DNA from: Flavobacteriales bacterium
GTDB taxonomy: Bacteria; Bacteroidota; Bacteroidia; Flavobacteriales_F; PHOS-HE28
Assembly (NCBI GenBank): GCA_016715895.1
Contig: JADJXH010000003.1
Location: 1,474,501 to 1,538,500 of the forward strand
DNA length: 64,000 nucleotides
Reading direction: 5' to 3'
Position 1 is the first letter of the stretch, and each line of letters starts with the position of its first letter. Both the position numbers and the translations under genes were made by a program. Below the pieces are notes generated by a model, which was given only the letters and a program-made list of their open reading frames with translations, ran no database searches and was not told the DNA's origin. Of this stretch, positions 55,012 through 63,640 are shown one piece after another.

Positions 55012-56361
55012 GTGGCCGCCACCTCGCCCATCACCCGGAAGGACATCGACCGTCTGGCCGTGCCAGCGATCATCAGCGGCATCGCCGAACCGCTGATCGC
55101 GCTGGTGGACACGGCCTTCGTGGGCAGCCTGGGCACCGCCGACCTGGGTGCCGTGGGCATCGCCAGCAGTTTCTTCCTGCTGGTGGTGTGGGTGCTGGCG
55201 CAGACGCGCAGCGCGGTGCTGAGCGTGGTGGCCCGCTACACCGGTGAGCAACGGCTGGAGGCGATCCGCGGCCTGGTGCCCATCGCCATCTGGATGAACG
55301 TGGGCCTGGGGATCTTCTTCCACCTGACCACCGCCCCCTTCGCCGAGGACATCTTCCGGCTGTACAATGCCGAGGGCGCCGTGCTCAGCAAGGCGGTGGA
55401 CTACTTCCACATCCGTTCGCTCGGGTTCCCCCTGTCCCTGGCCACCTTCGCCATCACCGGCGCCTTCCGGGGCATCCAGAACCTCAGCTGGAGCATGTGG
55501 ATCAGCCTGCTGGGTGCGGCGGTGAACCTGGTGCTGAACCCCCTGCTCATCTTCGGATGGGGTCCGGTGCCGGGCCTGGGCATCGAAGGTTCGGCCTGGG
55601 CCAGCGTGACCGCCCAGGCGGTGATGTGCGCCACGGCCCTGGTGATGCTGCGCACCCGCACGCCGTTCCCGGTGTGGCCCAGGCGCTGGCATCACCCCGA
55701 GCTGAAGGCGCTGTGGCTCCTGAGCGGCAACCTCTTCGCCCGCACCATGGCCCTCAACGCCTGCTACTACCTGGGCAACCGCTACGCCACCGGCTACGGC
55801 GAGGCCCACATCGGTGCGCACAGCATCGCCATGCAGATCTGGCTCTTCAGCGCCTTCTTCATCGACGGCTACGCGGCGGCGGGCAGTGTGCTGGCCGGAA
55901 GGCTCAACGGCGAACGCAACTGGCGCGACCTGCACCGCATGAGCTGGCAGGTGGTGCGGGTCAGCGTGCTCATCGGTGCCGCGCTGGCCGCGCTCTACGC
56001 GCTCGGCTATCGCTGGATCGGCCCGCTCTTCACCGACGACCCGTCCGTGCAGGCGCTTTTCGATGGCGTGTTCTGGATGGTGGTCCTCACCCAGCCCATC
56101 AACGCGGTCGCCTTCGCCTTCGATGGCATCTTCAAGGGACTGGGCGACGGCGTGGCGCTGCGCAATGTGCTGCTCTTCAGCACGCTGCTGGTGTTCGTGC
56201 CCGTGGCGTGGATGGGCCACGAGGCCGGCTGGGAGCTGTACGGGGTGTGGAGCGCCTTCCTGGCCTGGATGATCGCCCGCGGTGTGTGGCTCATGGTGCT
56301 GTTCCAACGCCGGCATGGCCCCCACGGCAGCACCGGAGGGGCGCGTACTTTTGGCGCATGA
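55012..56361 (+). CDS. MATE-family efflux transporter, DinF-like (449 aa)
   Basis: Twelve-helix cation-coupled exporter. The N-terminus RKDIDRLAVPAIISGIAEPLIALVDTAFVG is the MATE/DinF signature, GLGIEGSAWASVTAQAVM marks the loop after TM5-6, and the second half repeats the motif around GAHSIAMQIWLFSAFFIDGYAAAGSVLAGRLNG. The long stretch DGIFKGLGDGVALRNVLLFSTLLVF is typical of the DinF subgroup. Substrates are usually drugs or metabolites. The start is GTG 55012, which begins the conserved N-terminus. It overlaps the next gene by 4 bp. Confidence 0.92.
   Translation: MAATSPITRKDIDRLAVPAIISGIAEPLIALVDTAFVGSLGTADLGAVGIASSFFLLVVWVLAQTRSAVLSVVARYTGEQRLEAIRGLVPIAIWMNVGLGIFFHLTTAPFAEDIFRLYNAEGAVLSKAVDYFHIRSLGFPLSLATFAITGAFRGIQNLSWSMWISLLGAAVNLVLNPLLIFGWGPVPGLGIEGSAWASVTAQAVMCATALVMLRTRTPFPVWPRRWHHPELKALWLLSGNLFARTMALNACYYLGNRYATGYGEAHIGAHSIAMQIWLFSAFFIDGYAAAGSVLAGRLNGERNWRDLHRMSWQVVRVSVLIGAALAALYALGYRWIGPLFTDDPSVQALFDGVFWMVVLTQPINAVAFAFDGIFKGLGDGVALRNVLLFSTLLVFVPVAWMGHEAGWELYGVWSAFLAWMIARGVWLMVLFQRRHGPHGSTGGARTFGA
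56346..56353 (+). promoter_or_regulatory. -7 element within the end of the MATE gene
   Basis: TACTTTTG fully matches TAnnTTTG and ends exactly 4 nt before the ATG at 56358. The next gene may therefore be transcribed separately. Confidence 0.5.
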
Positions 56362-56939
56362 GGTCACCGCGCACCGGCCTGCTCCTCCTGGCGTTCGGCC
56401 TGTGGTCCGCGGCGGCGGCGCAGGACTATGTGGACACCACGGCCACCCCGCGCAAGCCCACCTCGGAGCAGCCCCGCACCCTGAAGGACCGCATCTGGTT
56501 CGGCGGTGGGCTGGGCCTGGCCTTCGGCTCGGTGACCAACATCGCCGTGGAGCCCATGGTGGGCTACAAGGTCACCCGCAACGGCAAGCTCTCCGCCGGC
56601 CTCGGCATCAGCTACCAGTACTTCCGGGACAACCGCTTCGCACCGGCGTTCGAGACCAGCGTGTACGGTGGGCGGCTCTTCACCCGCTACCGCATCATCG
56701 AGCAGCTGTTCGCCCATGTGGAGTACAGTCAGATGAACTTCGAACTGTACAATGCCTACCAGGACCGCTTCTTTCGCCGCTGGGTCCCCTTCCTGTTGAT
56801 CGGCGGGGGGTATTCCGCGCATCTGGGCGGTGGCACCTACCTCACGGCCACGGTGCTCTTCGATGTGATCCAGGACCCCTTCAGCCCGTACGCCGGTGGC
56901 GAGCCCTGGATCGGGGCCGGGGTGGGCTTCGGCTTCTGA
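56358..56939 (+). CDS. Putative outer-membrane beta-barrel protein (193 aa)
   Basis: A signal peptide (about 1-21, LLLLAFGLWSAAAA-Q) is followed by a short linker and a barrel of about eight amphipathic strands with glycine/aromatic alternation (RIWFGGGLGLAFGSVTNI, VEPMVGYKVTRNGKLSAGLGISYQYFRD, SVYGGRLFTRYRI, LFAHVEYSQMNFEL, and a final WIGAGVGFGF ending in Phe). These are features of small outer-membrane proteins; no family is certain. The ATG overlaps the MATE stop by 4 bp. Confidence 0.75.
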   Translation: MRSPRTGLLLLAFGLWSAAAAQDYVDTTATPRKPTSEQPRTLKDRIWFGGGLGLAFGSVTNIAVEPMVGYKVTRNGKLSAGLGISYQYFRDNRFAPAFETSVYGGRLFTRYRIIEQLFAHVEYSQMNFELYNAYQDRFFRRWVPFLLIGGGYSAHLGGGTYLTATVLFDVIQDPFSPYAGGEPWIGAGVGFGF

Positions 56940-56965
56940 GCGACCACCGCCCCCTGCGGCCCGGT

Positions 56966-56973
56966 TAGCTTTG
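56966..56973 (+). promoter_or_regulatory. -7 element of the C45-family gene and downstream operon
   Basis: TAGCTTTG fully matches TAnnTTTG, 9 nt before the ATG at 56983. Confidence 0.55.
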
Positions 56974-56982
56974 CAGCCCCCG

Positions 56983-58674
56983 ATGCCGCGCCTGTTCCGC
57001 GTCCTGCTCACCCTGCCCCTGCTGCTGATCGAGCTGCTGTGCGGTGCGGCCGTCGCCCTCCTTCCCCTGTTGCTGCTGGACATGCAGCTGACCACGCCGC
57101 TGGCGTCGGGGGAGACCGCCGAACTGCCTGCCCGCGAACCGCTCGGCGAGGGCGGATGGCGCACCGCGAACGGCTGGCTGGCCCCCACACCGGACGGGCT
57201 GTGGGAGGCCTACGTGCAGGGCGGCGACCTGGAGCGCGGGCTGGCCATCGGTTCCCTGGCCCGCGAGCTGATCCGCAAGCAGGAGGAGCTTTTTGTGCAG
57301 CGCATCCGCCTGCTGGTGCCCGACGAGGACAAGCTGGGCTGGCTTCGGCACTTCATCGGCTTCTTCAACCGCGACATCGAGGAGCACGTGCCGGTGGAGT
57401 ACCGCCGCGAGATCTACGGGGAGAGCCGCGCCTTCGACCCCGCCTTCGACATGATCGGCACGGGCTACGAACGCGCGCTGAACTACCATGCGGCGCACGA
57501 CATCGGCCATGCGCTGCAGGACCTGGCCTTCGTGGGCTGCACCAGCTTCGCCGCGTGGGGCGACCGCACCGCGGACGGGCAGCTGCTGATCGGGCGCAAC
57601 TTCGACTTCCACCTGGGCGAGGAGTTCGCGTGCGACAAACTGGTGCTGGCGATGCGTCCGGACAGCGGGCATCCCTTCGTGATCGTCACCTGGGCCGGCA
57701 TGCTGGGCGCGGTGAGCGGCATGAACCTCGAGGGCCTCACGGTCACCATCAACGCCTCGCGCTCGGCCCTGCCCACCGGTGCGCGCACGCCCATCAGCCT
57801 GCTGGCGCGCGAGATCCTGCAGCACGCCGCCACGGTGGACGAGGCGGTGGCCATCGCCGCGCGCCGGGAGGTCTTCGTGAGCGAGAGCATCCTGGTGGGC
57901 TCGGCGCGGGACGGCCGGGCGGTGGTGATCGAGAAAGCGCCGGACGGCATGGGTGTGCACGACCCCGGCAACGGGCTGGTGGTGTGCGCCAACCACTACC
58001 AGAGCGACGCCTTCTTCGGCTCGCCGGTGAACCAGGCCAACCTGCGCGAGAGCGACAGCATGGCCCGCTTCCGGCGCATGCGCGCGCTCACCGTCACCGG
58101 GTCGCCGCTCACCCCGGCCGATGCGGCCCGCATCCTGCGCGAACGGCGTGGGCCCGACGGGCAGGACGTGGGCCTGGGCAACCCCATGGCCATCGACCAG
58201 CTCATCGCCCACCACAGCGTGATCATGGAGCCGGGGAAGCGGACGCTCTGGCTGGGCACGGGACCCTACACGCTGGGTGCCTACCGCCGTTACGACCTGC
58301 GGGCCATCTTTGCCCTCGACACTCCTGCTGACGTGCCCCTCACCCTGCATCAGGCCGGGACCCTTCCCGCAGACACCCTGCTCGGTTCGCCGGCCATGGG
58401 CGACCTGGTGTGGCACCGCGCGATGCGGGCGGCCCTGCTGGAGCGGCGCGTCACCGGGCGCACCTACCGCCTGAGCGCCGAGGATGAAGCGGCCTACGTG
58501 CGCACCGACCCGCACAACGCCATCACCTACAGCGACCTGGGCTTCTGGTACCAGGCCTTCGGCGACACGGGGCTGGCCGCCCGGTATTTCCGCGAGGCGC
58601 TCGCGCGCCCGGTGGCCAGCATCGCCGAACGCCGCGAACTTGAGAAGGCCCTGGCCGCATGCGACCCGAACTGA
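56983..58674 (+). CDS. C45-family autoproteolytic acyltransferase/hydrolase (563 aa)
   Basis: Ntn-hydrolase of the acyl-CoA:6-aminopenicillanate acyltransferase/C45 group. A membrane anchor or signal sequence (about 5-35, VLLTLPLLLIELLCGAAVALLPLLLL) precedes a helical region and the Ntn core. Cys186 in LAFVGCTSFAAWG is the expected autoproteolytic cleavage point and new N-terminal nucleophile, followed by GQLLIGRNFDF, typical of this family. MNLEGLTVTINASRS and VVCANHYQSDAF are also family-like. The last 60 residues resemble a TPR unit. Relatives occur in Bacteroidota flexirubin/aryl-polyene loci beside a phenylacetate-CoA-ligase-like gene, which is exactly the next gene here, overlapping by 16 bp. 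Confidence 0.85.
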   Translation: MPRLFRVLLTLPLLLIELLCGAAVALLPLLLLDMQLTTPLASGETAELPAREPLGEGGWRTANGWLAPTPDGLWEAYVQGGDLERGLAIGSLARELIRKQEELFVQRIRLLVPDEDKLGWLRHFIGFFNRDIEEHVPVEYRREIYGESRAFDPAFDMIGTGYERALNYHAAHDIGHALQDLAFVGCTSFAAWGDRTADGQLLIGRNFDFHLGEEFACDKLVLAMRPDSGHPFVIVTWAGMLGAVSGMNLEGLTVTINASRSALPTGARTPISLLAREILQHAATVDEAVAIAARREVFVSESILVGSARDGRAVVIEKAPDGMGVHDPGNGLVVCANHYQSDAFFGSPVNQANLRESDSMARFRRMRALTVTGSPLTPADAARILRERRGPDGQDVGLGNPMAIDQLIAHHSVIMEPGKRTLWLGTGPYTLGAYRRYDLRAIFALDTPADVPLTLHQAGTLPADTLLGSPAMGDLVWHRAMRAALLERRVTGRTYRLSAEDEAAYVRTDPHNAITYSDLGFWYQAFGDTGLAARYFREALARPVASIAERRELEKALAACDPN

Positions 58675-59966
58675 TGCTGCCATCCGGCCTCGATGAAGAG
58701 GCCGTCCTCGCGCTGCAGGACCGTCTGCTGTGCGAACACGTGCACCGCCTGGCCGAACGGTCCCCCCACTACCAGCGGCTCTTCCGCGAACTGGGCCTGC
58801 ACCCGGGTGACATCCGGGGCGTGGCCGACCTGCACCGCCTTCCGTTCACGCGCAACACCGATCTGGAGGCGGCGGGTGATGCGCTGCTCTGCGTGGAGCG
58901 CCGCGCGGTGATCGACCATGTGACCACCTCGGGCACCACCGGAAAGCCCGTGGCCCTGCTGCTGGATGAGCCCGATCTGGAGCGCCTCACGGCCAACGAG
59001 CACAACTCGTTGGTGATGGCGGGGGTGACCGCCGAGGATGTGGTGCAGTTGATGACCACGCTGGACCGCCGCTTCATGGCGGGCCTGGCCTATTTCCTGG
59101 GTGCCCGGGCGCTCGGGGCCGGCGTGGTGCGCGTGGGTCCCGGCGCGGCCGCCCTGCAGTGGGACAGCATCCACCGGTTCGGCACCACCGTGCTGGTCAC
59201 CGTGCCCAGCTTTCTGGTGAAGCTCATCGATCACGCCCGCGCCCACGGCATCGACCCGGCGGGGAGCACGGTCCGCAGGGCGCTCTGCATCGGCGAGCCC
59301 ATCCACGACCCCGACGGCGGCTGGAACAACCTGGGCCGGCGCATCAAGGAAGGCTGGGACATCGAGCTCCTGGGCACCTACGCCAGCACCGAGATGGCCA
59401 CGGCCTGTACGGAAACACGCGAAGGCAGCGGCCACGCCGTGCAGCCCCAGCTGATGCTGGTGGAGGTGCTCGATGAGCACGACCGGCCGGTGGCGCACGG
59501 CCAGGCCGGCGAGGTGGTCGTCACCCCCTTCCACGTGAGCGCGATGCCGCTGCTGCGCTACCGCACGGGCGACATCTGCGTGCGGTACGAGGGGGCCATG
59601 GACGGCGGCGGTGGCCGCTTGCATCTGGGCCCGGTGCTGGGCCGGCGCCAGCAGCGCCTGAAGGTCCGCGGCACCACCCTCTTCCCCGCGCAGGTGCTCG
59701 ATGCGATCAACGCCATGCCGGTGATCCCTACCTTCGTCGTCGTCTGCACCACGGACGAACTGGGGGGGGACGACCTGGAGGTCCTGGTCGATCTGGAAGG
59801 TGACGCATTGGAGGCCCTGCGCGAGCAATTGCGGGCCACGTTGCGGGTAGCCCCTCGGATGACCACCCTGCCCGGCGCGGCCATCGAGACCTTGAAATGG
59901 CCGCGGGACAGCCGCAAGCCCCACCTCTTCATCGACCGCCGCACCCCACACCGCCACCTGCCATGA
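58659..59966 (+). CDS. Phenylacetate-CoA-ligase-like acyl-activating enzyme (435 aa)
   Basis: ANL-superfamily adenylate-forming enzyme of the PaaK-like branch. The ATP/phosphate loop is TTSGTTGKPVALL (about 87-99). The adenine-binding motif is LLGTYASTEMATAC (about 238-251). The downstream YRTGD (Asp) is present, as is the C-terminal lid with GRRQQRLKVRGTTLFPAQV and a final TLKWPRDSRKP segment carrying the usual Lys. It should activate an aromatic or aryl-polyene acid as CoA thioester or AMP ester. In pigment clusters the substrate is the aryl head group or the finished chain; here this is inference from context. Overlaps genes on both sides. Confidence 0.85.
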   Translation: MRPELMLPSGLDEEAVLALQDRLLCEHVHRLAERSPHYQRLFRELGLHPGDIRGVADLHRLPFTRNTDLEAAGDALLCVERRAVIDHVTTSGTTGKPVALLLDEPDLERLTANEHNSLVMAGVTAEDVVQLMTTLDRRFMAGLAYFLGARALGAGVVRVGPGAAALQWDSIHRFGTTVLVTVPSFLVKLIDHARAHGIDPAGSTVRRALCIGEPIHDPDGGWNNLGRRIKEGWDIELLGTYASTEMATACTETREGSGHAVQPQLMLVEVLDEHDRPVAHGQAGEVVVTPFHVSAMPLLRYRTGDICVRYEGAMDGGGGRLHLGPVLGRRQQRLKVRGTTLFPAQVLDAINAMPVIPTFVVVCTTDELGGDDLEVLVDLEGDALEALREQLRATLRVAPRMTTLPGAAIETLKWPRDSRKPHLFIDRRTPHRHLP

Positions 59967-60568
59967 GAATCCTATGGTCCGCCCTGCTCCTCGCCACCCT
60001 TCTCCCCGCGGCCAGCGCGCAGCAGAACACCCTGGCGGACATGCTGGCGGACAAGGTGGGGCTCACGTGGATCGGGGTGGACTACTCGGCGGCGAGGTTC
60101 ACCCCGCGCTACGAGTTCGGACCGCTGGACCAGGCCGGCCCCACCTTCTTCAACCGGTGGAACATGCTCTTCGAGAGCGAATCGGCCAAGTACACGCCGT
60201 GTCCGCACATCAAGGTGAAGGACTGTGAGATGTTCACCAGCTACGTGGAGGCCGTGAACATGGCCGTGACCGTGCCCGAGGTGTGGAACAAGCCCGAACT
60301 GCAGCCCGAGGGCGTGCAGGAGCTGGTGTCGCGCTACAAGACCGATGACCGGCCCGGTGTGGGCATGGTCTACATCGCCATCACCTACGACGGAAAGGCC
60401 CTGAAGGCGGACTACTATGTCACGTTCTTCGACATGGCCACCCGGCAGGTGCTGCACATCGAACGCGTGAGCGCCACCCCCGGAGGGGCCGGCCTTCGCA
60501 ACTTCTGGGCGTCCACCGTGATCAAGGTGAACGAACAGCTCAAGGGCATCCGCAAGAAACTCCAGTGA
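59963..60568 (+). CDS. Small exported protein of unknown function (201 aa)
   Basis: A signal peptide (about 1-19, LLLATLLPAASA-Q) precedes NTLADMLADKVGLTWIGVDYSAARFTP. The middle shows paired cysteines (CPHIKVKDC), and YIAITYDGKALKADYYVTFFDMATRQVL closes the domain. No catalytic motif or known family is evident. Its ATG overlaps the ligase stop by 4 bp (ATGA), so it belongs to the same operon, and its product probably acts in the periplasm or envelope with the neighbours. Confidence 0.75.
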   Translation: MRILWSALLLATLLPAASAQQNTLADMLADKVGLTWIGVDYSAARFTPRYEFGPLDQAGPTFFNRWNMLFESESAKYTPCPHIKVKDCEMFTSYVEAVNMAVTVPEVWNKPELQPEGVQELVSRYKTDDRPGVGMVYIAITYDGKALKADYYVTFFDMATRQVLHIERVSATPGGAGLRNFWASTVIKVNEQLKGIRKKLQ

Positions 60569-60581
60569 TCGGACCGGGAAC

Positions 60582-61676
60582 ATGAAGAAGGTGGCATCCA
60601 AGGCAAGGCCGGCACGGACGGCAACGAATGAATTGACCGCGGTGGAGGCGAAGGCCGCCGCCCAGCGCATCGCCTTCGGGCCCATGGTCTTCCAGGCCTG
60701 CTGGATCATGCAGCGGAAAGAGCTGTTCGATGCCCTGGCCCAGGCCGGCACCAAGGGCCTCTCGCGGGAGGAGCTCGCGAAGGCCTCCGGCCTGTCGCCC
60801 TATGCGGTGATGGTGCTCACGGACATGGCCCTCACGGCCGATGTGCTGGCGGAGAAGAACGGCCGGATGGTGCTGACGAAGACCGGGGTGATGCTGGCCT
60901 TCGACGACATGACGAAGGTGAACATGGACTTCACCGGCGACGTGTGCTTTGCCGGGCTGGCCCATCTGGAAGAGGCGCTCGTGGAGAGCCGTCCGGCCGG
61001 GCTGAAGGTCTTCGGCGACTGGCCCACCGTGTACCAGGGCCTGGCCCACCTGCCGCAGCATGTGCGCAGCAGCTGGTTCCACTTCGATCACTACTACAGC
61101 GACCATTCGTTCCCGCCTGCGCTGGAGATCGTGTTCCGCGACCACCCTAAGGTGGTGATGGACGTGGGCGGCAACACGGGGAAGTGGGCCTTGAGCTGCC
61201 TGCGCCACGATGCGAACGTGCGCATGATGGTGGTGGACCTGCCCGGTCAGCTGCGCGAAGTGGAACGCAACGTGAAGGCCGCCGGCTTCGGCGACCGCCT
61301 CACCACGGTGGCCGCCGACATGCTGGACCCCACCAGCAAGCTTCCGGAAGGTGCGGACGCGATCTGGATGAGCCAGTTCCTGGACTGCTTCGGCGAGGAC
61401 GAGATCGTGGCCATCCTGCGCAAGGCCCGTGCGGTGATGCGGCCGGGCATGCCCTTGTACATCATGGAGACCTTCATCGACCGGCAGCGGTTCGAGGCGG
61501 CCTCGTTCTCGCTGGCGGCCACCTCGCTCTACTTCACGGCCATCGCCAACGGCAACAGCCGGATGTACCGCGCGGAGCACTTCGCGCCGCTGGTCGCCGC
61601 CGCCGGCCTGCGGGTGGTGAAGGAGCACGACGACGTGGGCCAGGGCCACAGCATCTGGCGCTGCGAGCTGCCCTGA
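60582..61676 (+). CDS. SAM-dependent O-methyltransferase-like enzyme (364 aa)
   Basis: Class I methyltransferase with an N-terminal winged-helix dimerisation domain (about 40-110, RKELFDALAQAGTKGLSREELAKASGLSPYAVMVLTD) as in plant-type O-methyltransferases (Methyltransf_2). The SAM-binding motif I is VVMDVGGNTGKWALSCL (about 190-206), motif II follows as MVVDLPGQ, and IWMSQFLDCFGEDEIVAIL is the post-motif segment. It likely methylates a hydroxyl of a small aromatic substrate. It follows the exported-protein gene by 13 bp and is the last intact gene before the insertion sequence. Confidence 0.85.
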   Translation: MKKVASKARPARTATNELTAVEAKAAAQRIAFGPMVFQACWIMQRKELFDALAQAGTKGLSREELAKASGLSPYAVMVLTDMALTADVLAEKNGRMVLTKTGVMLAFDDMTKVNMDFTGDVCFAGLAHLEEALVESRPAGLKVFGDWPTVYQGLAHLPQHVRSSWFHFDHYYSDHSFPPALEIVFRDHPKVVMDVGGNTGKWALSCLRHDANVRMMVVDLPGQLREVERNVKAAGFGDRLTTVAADMLDPTSKLPEGADAIWMSQFLDCFGEDEIVAILRKARAVMRPGMPLYIMETFIDRQRFEAASFSLAATSLYFTAIANGNSRMYRAEHFAPLVAAAGLRVVKEHDDVGQGHSIWRCELP

Positions 61677-61690
61677 GGCCCGGGATCTCC

Positions 61691-61810
61691 AGCTTCCGCA
61701 CATCAGCCGTCGGCCTCCACCTTTCCGGCCACCCGCCACCAGCTTCAGGCTGCCAGCCTCAGGCCACCTGTGTCCGGCCACCCGCCGCCGGCTTCCGGCT
61801 GGCCGCTTGC
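61691..61810 (+). repeat. 7-bp phased degenerate repeat
   Basis: From 61727 twelve successive heptamers can be read (GGCCACC, CGCCACC, AGCTTCA, GGCTGCC, AGCCTCA, GGCCACC, TGTGTCC, GGCCACC, CGCCGCC, GGCTTCC, GGCTGGC, CGCTTGC). Weaker copies extend back to 61691 with one 8-bp slip. It occupies the space between the methyltransferase gene and the insertion sequence. 61811-61901 shows no feature. Confidence 0.75.
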
Positions 61811-61901
61811 TGCCTTCGGCGCTGGCCGTTGCCCGGGTTCACACCCCGCGCGATCCACGCATGCCCATTTCCACCGCCGCCGTCAGGTCGCCACCCCTCG
61901 G

Positions 61902-61923
61902 GTCTGTTAGATAAAGTGTGTCA
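61902..61923 (+). repeat. Left terminal inverted repeat of the IS256-family element
   Basis: Pairs with 63261-63282. The 12 inner bases TAAAGTGTGTCA are identical, and 18 of 22 positions match. Confidence 0.8.
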
Positions 61924-61929
61924 TCATCG

Positions 61930-63230
61930 TTATTGCTGATGATGTTGATGTTGTTGGGTTTTGAACGAGGGGGTCCGGGGGAGACTCAGAACCTGTTGAT
62001 CGGTGTTGATCGCCTGTGGATCGAAGCGTGGGCCGAAGAGCAGGCGTAGCTCGGCGGCTATCTCCCTCCAAGCGAAGATGGGCTTGGCGGCCATTTTCTC
62101 CACGATGCGCTGCTGGGCCAGATAGAGCAGCTTGAGCAGGGCCATGTCGTTGTCGAAGACGCGCTTGGTCTTGGTGTACTTGCGCAGCTGAGCGTGGAAG
62201 CCCTCGATGGGATTGGTGGTGTAGATGAGCCGCCGGATGCGCTCGCTGTAGCGGTACTGGCTGGCCAGCAGCGGCCAGTTGGTGTGCCAGGAGCTCACCG
62301 CCTGCGGGTAGCGTTCCCCCATTTGTCGCTGAAGACCTCCAGGGCATGCAGCGCTTGCTGCTCACCAGGGGCCCGGTAGATGGCCCGCATGTCCTTGACC
62401 ACCTCCTTGTAGTGCTTGTAGCTGACGTACTTCAGGGTATTGCGCACCTGGTGCACGATGCAGAGCTGGATATCGCTCTGTGGGTACACCAAGGAGATCG
62501 CGTCGGAGAAGCCGCTCAGGTTGTCGATGCATGCGATCAGCATGTCCTCCACGCCGCGTTGGCGCAGGTCGCCCAGCACGCCCAGCCAGAACTTGGCCCC
62601 TTCGCTCTGCCCCACGTACAGGCCCAGCAGGTCCTTGTGGCCATCGGGGCCAACGCCCAAGGCGGTGTATACGGCCTTGTTCACCACGCGCCCTTCCTGC
62701 TTCACCTTGAAGTGGATGGCATCGAGCCACACGATCGCGTAGCGCGCCTCCAAGGGCCGCTGCCGCCAGGTCTGTACATCGGCGATCACCTGGTCGGTCA
62801 CCGCGCTGATCGTGGCCTCGCTCACCTCGATGCCGTACAGGTCCCGCACATGGTCGCTTATGTCGCGCTGGCTCATCCCAAGCCCGTAGAGCTTGATGAT
62901 CTTCATGTCCAGCTCGGCGTTCAGCACGCGCTCGCGCTTGGGCAGCAGCACCGGGTCAAAGGTTCCCTCACGGTCGCGCGGCGTGGCGATCTCCACCTCT
63001 CCGTGGGCGGTCTTCACCCGCTTGCGCCCATGTCCGTTGCGCCGGTTACCTCCAGGCGGCTCCTCGGCCAGGTGAGCGCTCAGCTCGCCCCGTAGCGAGG
63101 CCTCCATCAGTCGCTTCACCAGCGGGGTCAGCACCCCATCGCTGCCGCTCAAGGGCTTGCCCAGTAGCAATTGCTTCATGGCCTCCTTCTCGAAGGCTTC
63201 GTAATCGAACTTGTCCGTCTTGTCCTCCAT
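61930..63230 (-). pseudogene. IS256-family transposase, interrupted by a -1 frameshift at a G5 run
   Basis: The first frame (63230-62295) encodes 311 residues, opening MEDKTDKFDYEAFEKEAMKQLL. It carries the zinc-free DDE domain with the first two acidic residues in AIVWLDAIHFKV and IACIDNLSGFSDAI, and CIVHQVRNTLKYV. The frame then leaves the family at KWG and ends NATRRR. The rest of the domain continues in the -1 frame (62322-61930) as ERYPQAVSSW, then TTNPIEGFHAQLRKYTKTKRVF, which holds the third catalytic residue, Glu. The shift falls at five Gs (62316-62320, minus strand); six would restore one frame. As written, the product lacks the catalytic Glu. Confidence 0.85.
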
Positions 63231-63260
63231 GGGTCAGGTGTTGAAGTTCGCAATCCGGCC

Positions 63261-63282
63261 TGACACACTTTACTGAACAGTC
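63261..63282 (-). repeat. Right terminal inverted repeat of the IS256-family element
   Basis: Inverted counterpart of 61902-61923. Confidence 0.8.
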
Positions 63283-63640
63283 TCCGCCGAAGCGATCTCC
63301 CCGGTTGTGACCCAGCCCCTCTCAAGGGAGACTGCCATGGCGCCCCACCCAGCGGCCCATCGCAGCGCCTCGCAGTGACGGTTTGGATGTGCTCTGCGTC
63401 CTCTGCCCCTCTGCGTGAGTTCGAGTCCACTGCTGCCGTCAGGTCGCCTCAGCATTCCGACTCAGTGGACTCTTCTGACTCCCGACTCCCTGGACTCCCG
63501 ACGCAGCAGACTCCCAACTCCCTCCGAACCCATTCCCTCGACGAACCCTCTGGCGCAGGCTTCCTTCTTGGTTCTTCCTCCTTGTTCCTTCTTCCCTGGT
63601 CCTCCCCTGCCGCGCCGCAGCCATTGGCGAAGGCGGCCTC
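63283..63640. repeat. Mosaic of dispersed repeats with no gene
   Basis: From left to right: a REP-like copy (63283-63375) with CGAAGCGATCTCCCC at one end and an inverted CTCGCAGTGACGG at the other; a 90-bp-repeat relative (about 63395-63475) with CTCTGCGTGAGTTCGAG and CTGCTGCCGTCAGGTC; then short ACTCC-based words (63475-63535) and a CTTCTTCC/CTTGTTCC pyrimidine-rich stretch. Confidence 0.75.

Larger units (their letters stand above)
61902..63282 (-). mobile_element. IS256-family insertion sequence (about 1.38 kb)
   Basis: One transposase coding region (with a frameshift) between imperfect terminal inverted repeats: 61902-61923 and, inverted, 63261-63282. Both inner ends read TAAAGTGTGTCA, and the outer parts share CTGTT. 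No clear target-site duplication is visible. The right end abuts a REP-like repeat. It separates the methyltransferase gene from the FAD-enzyme gene. Confidence 0.88.
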
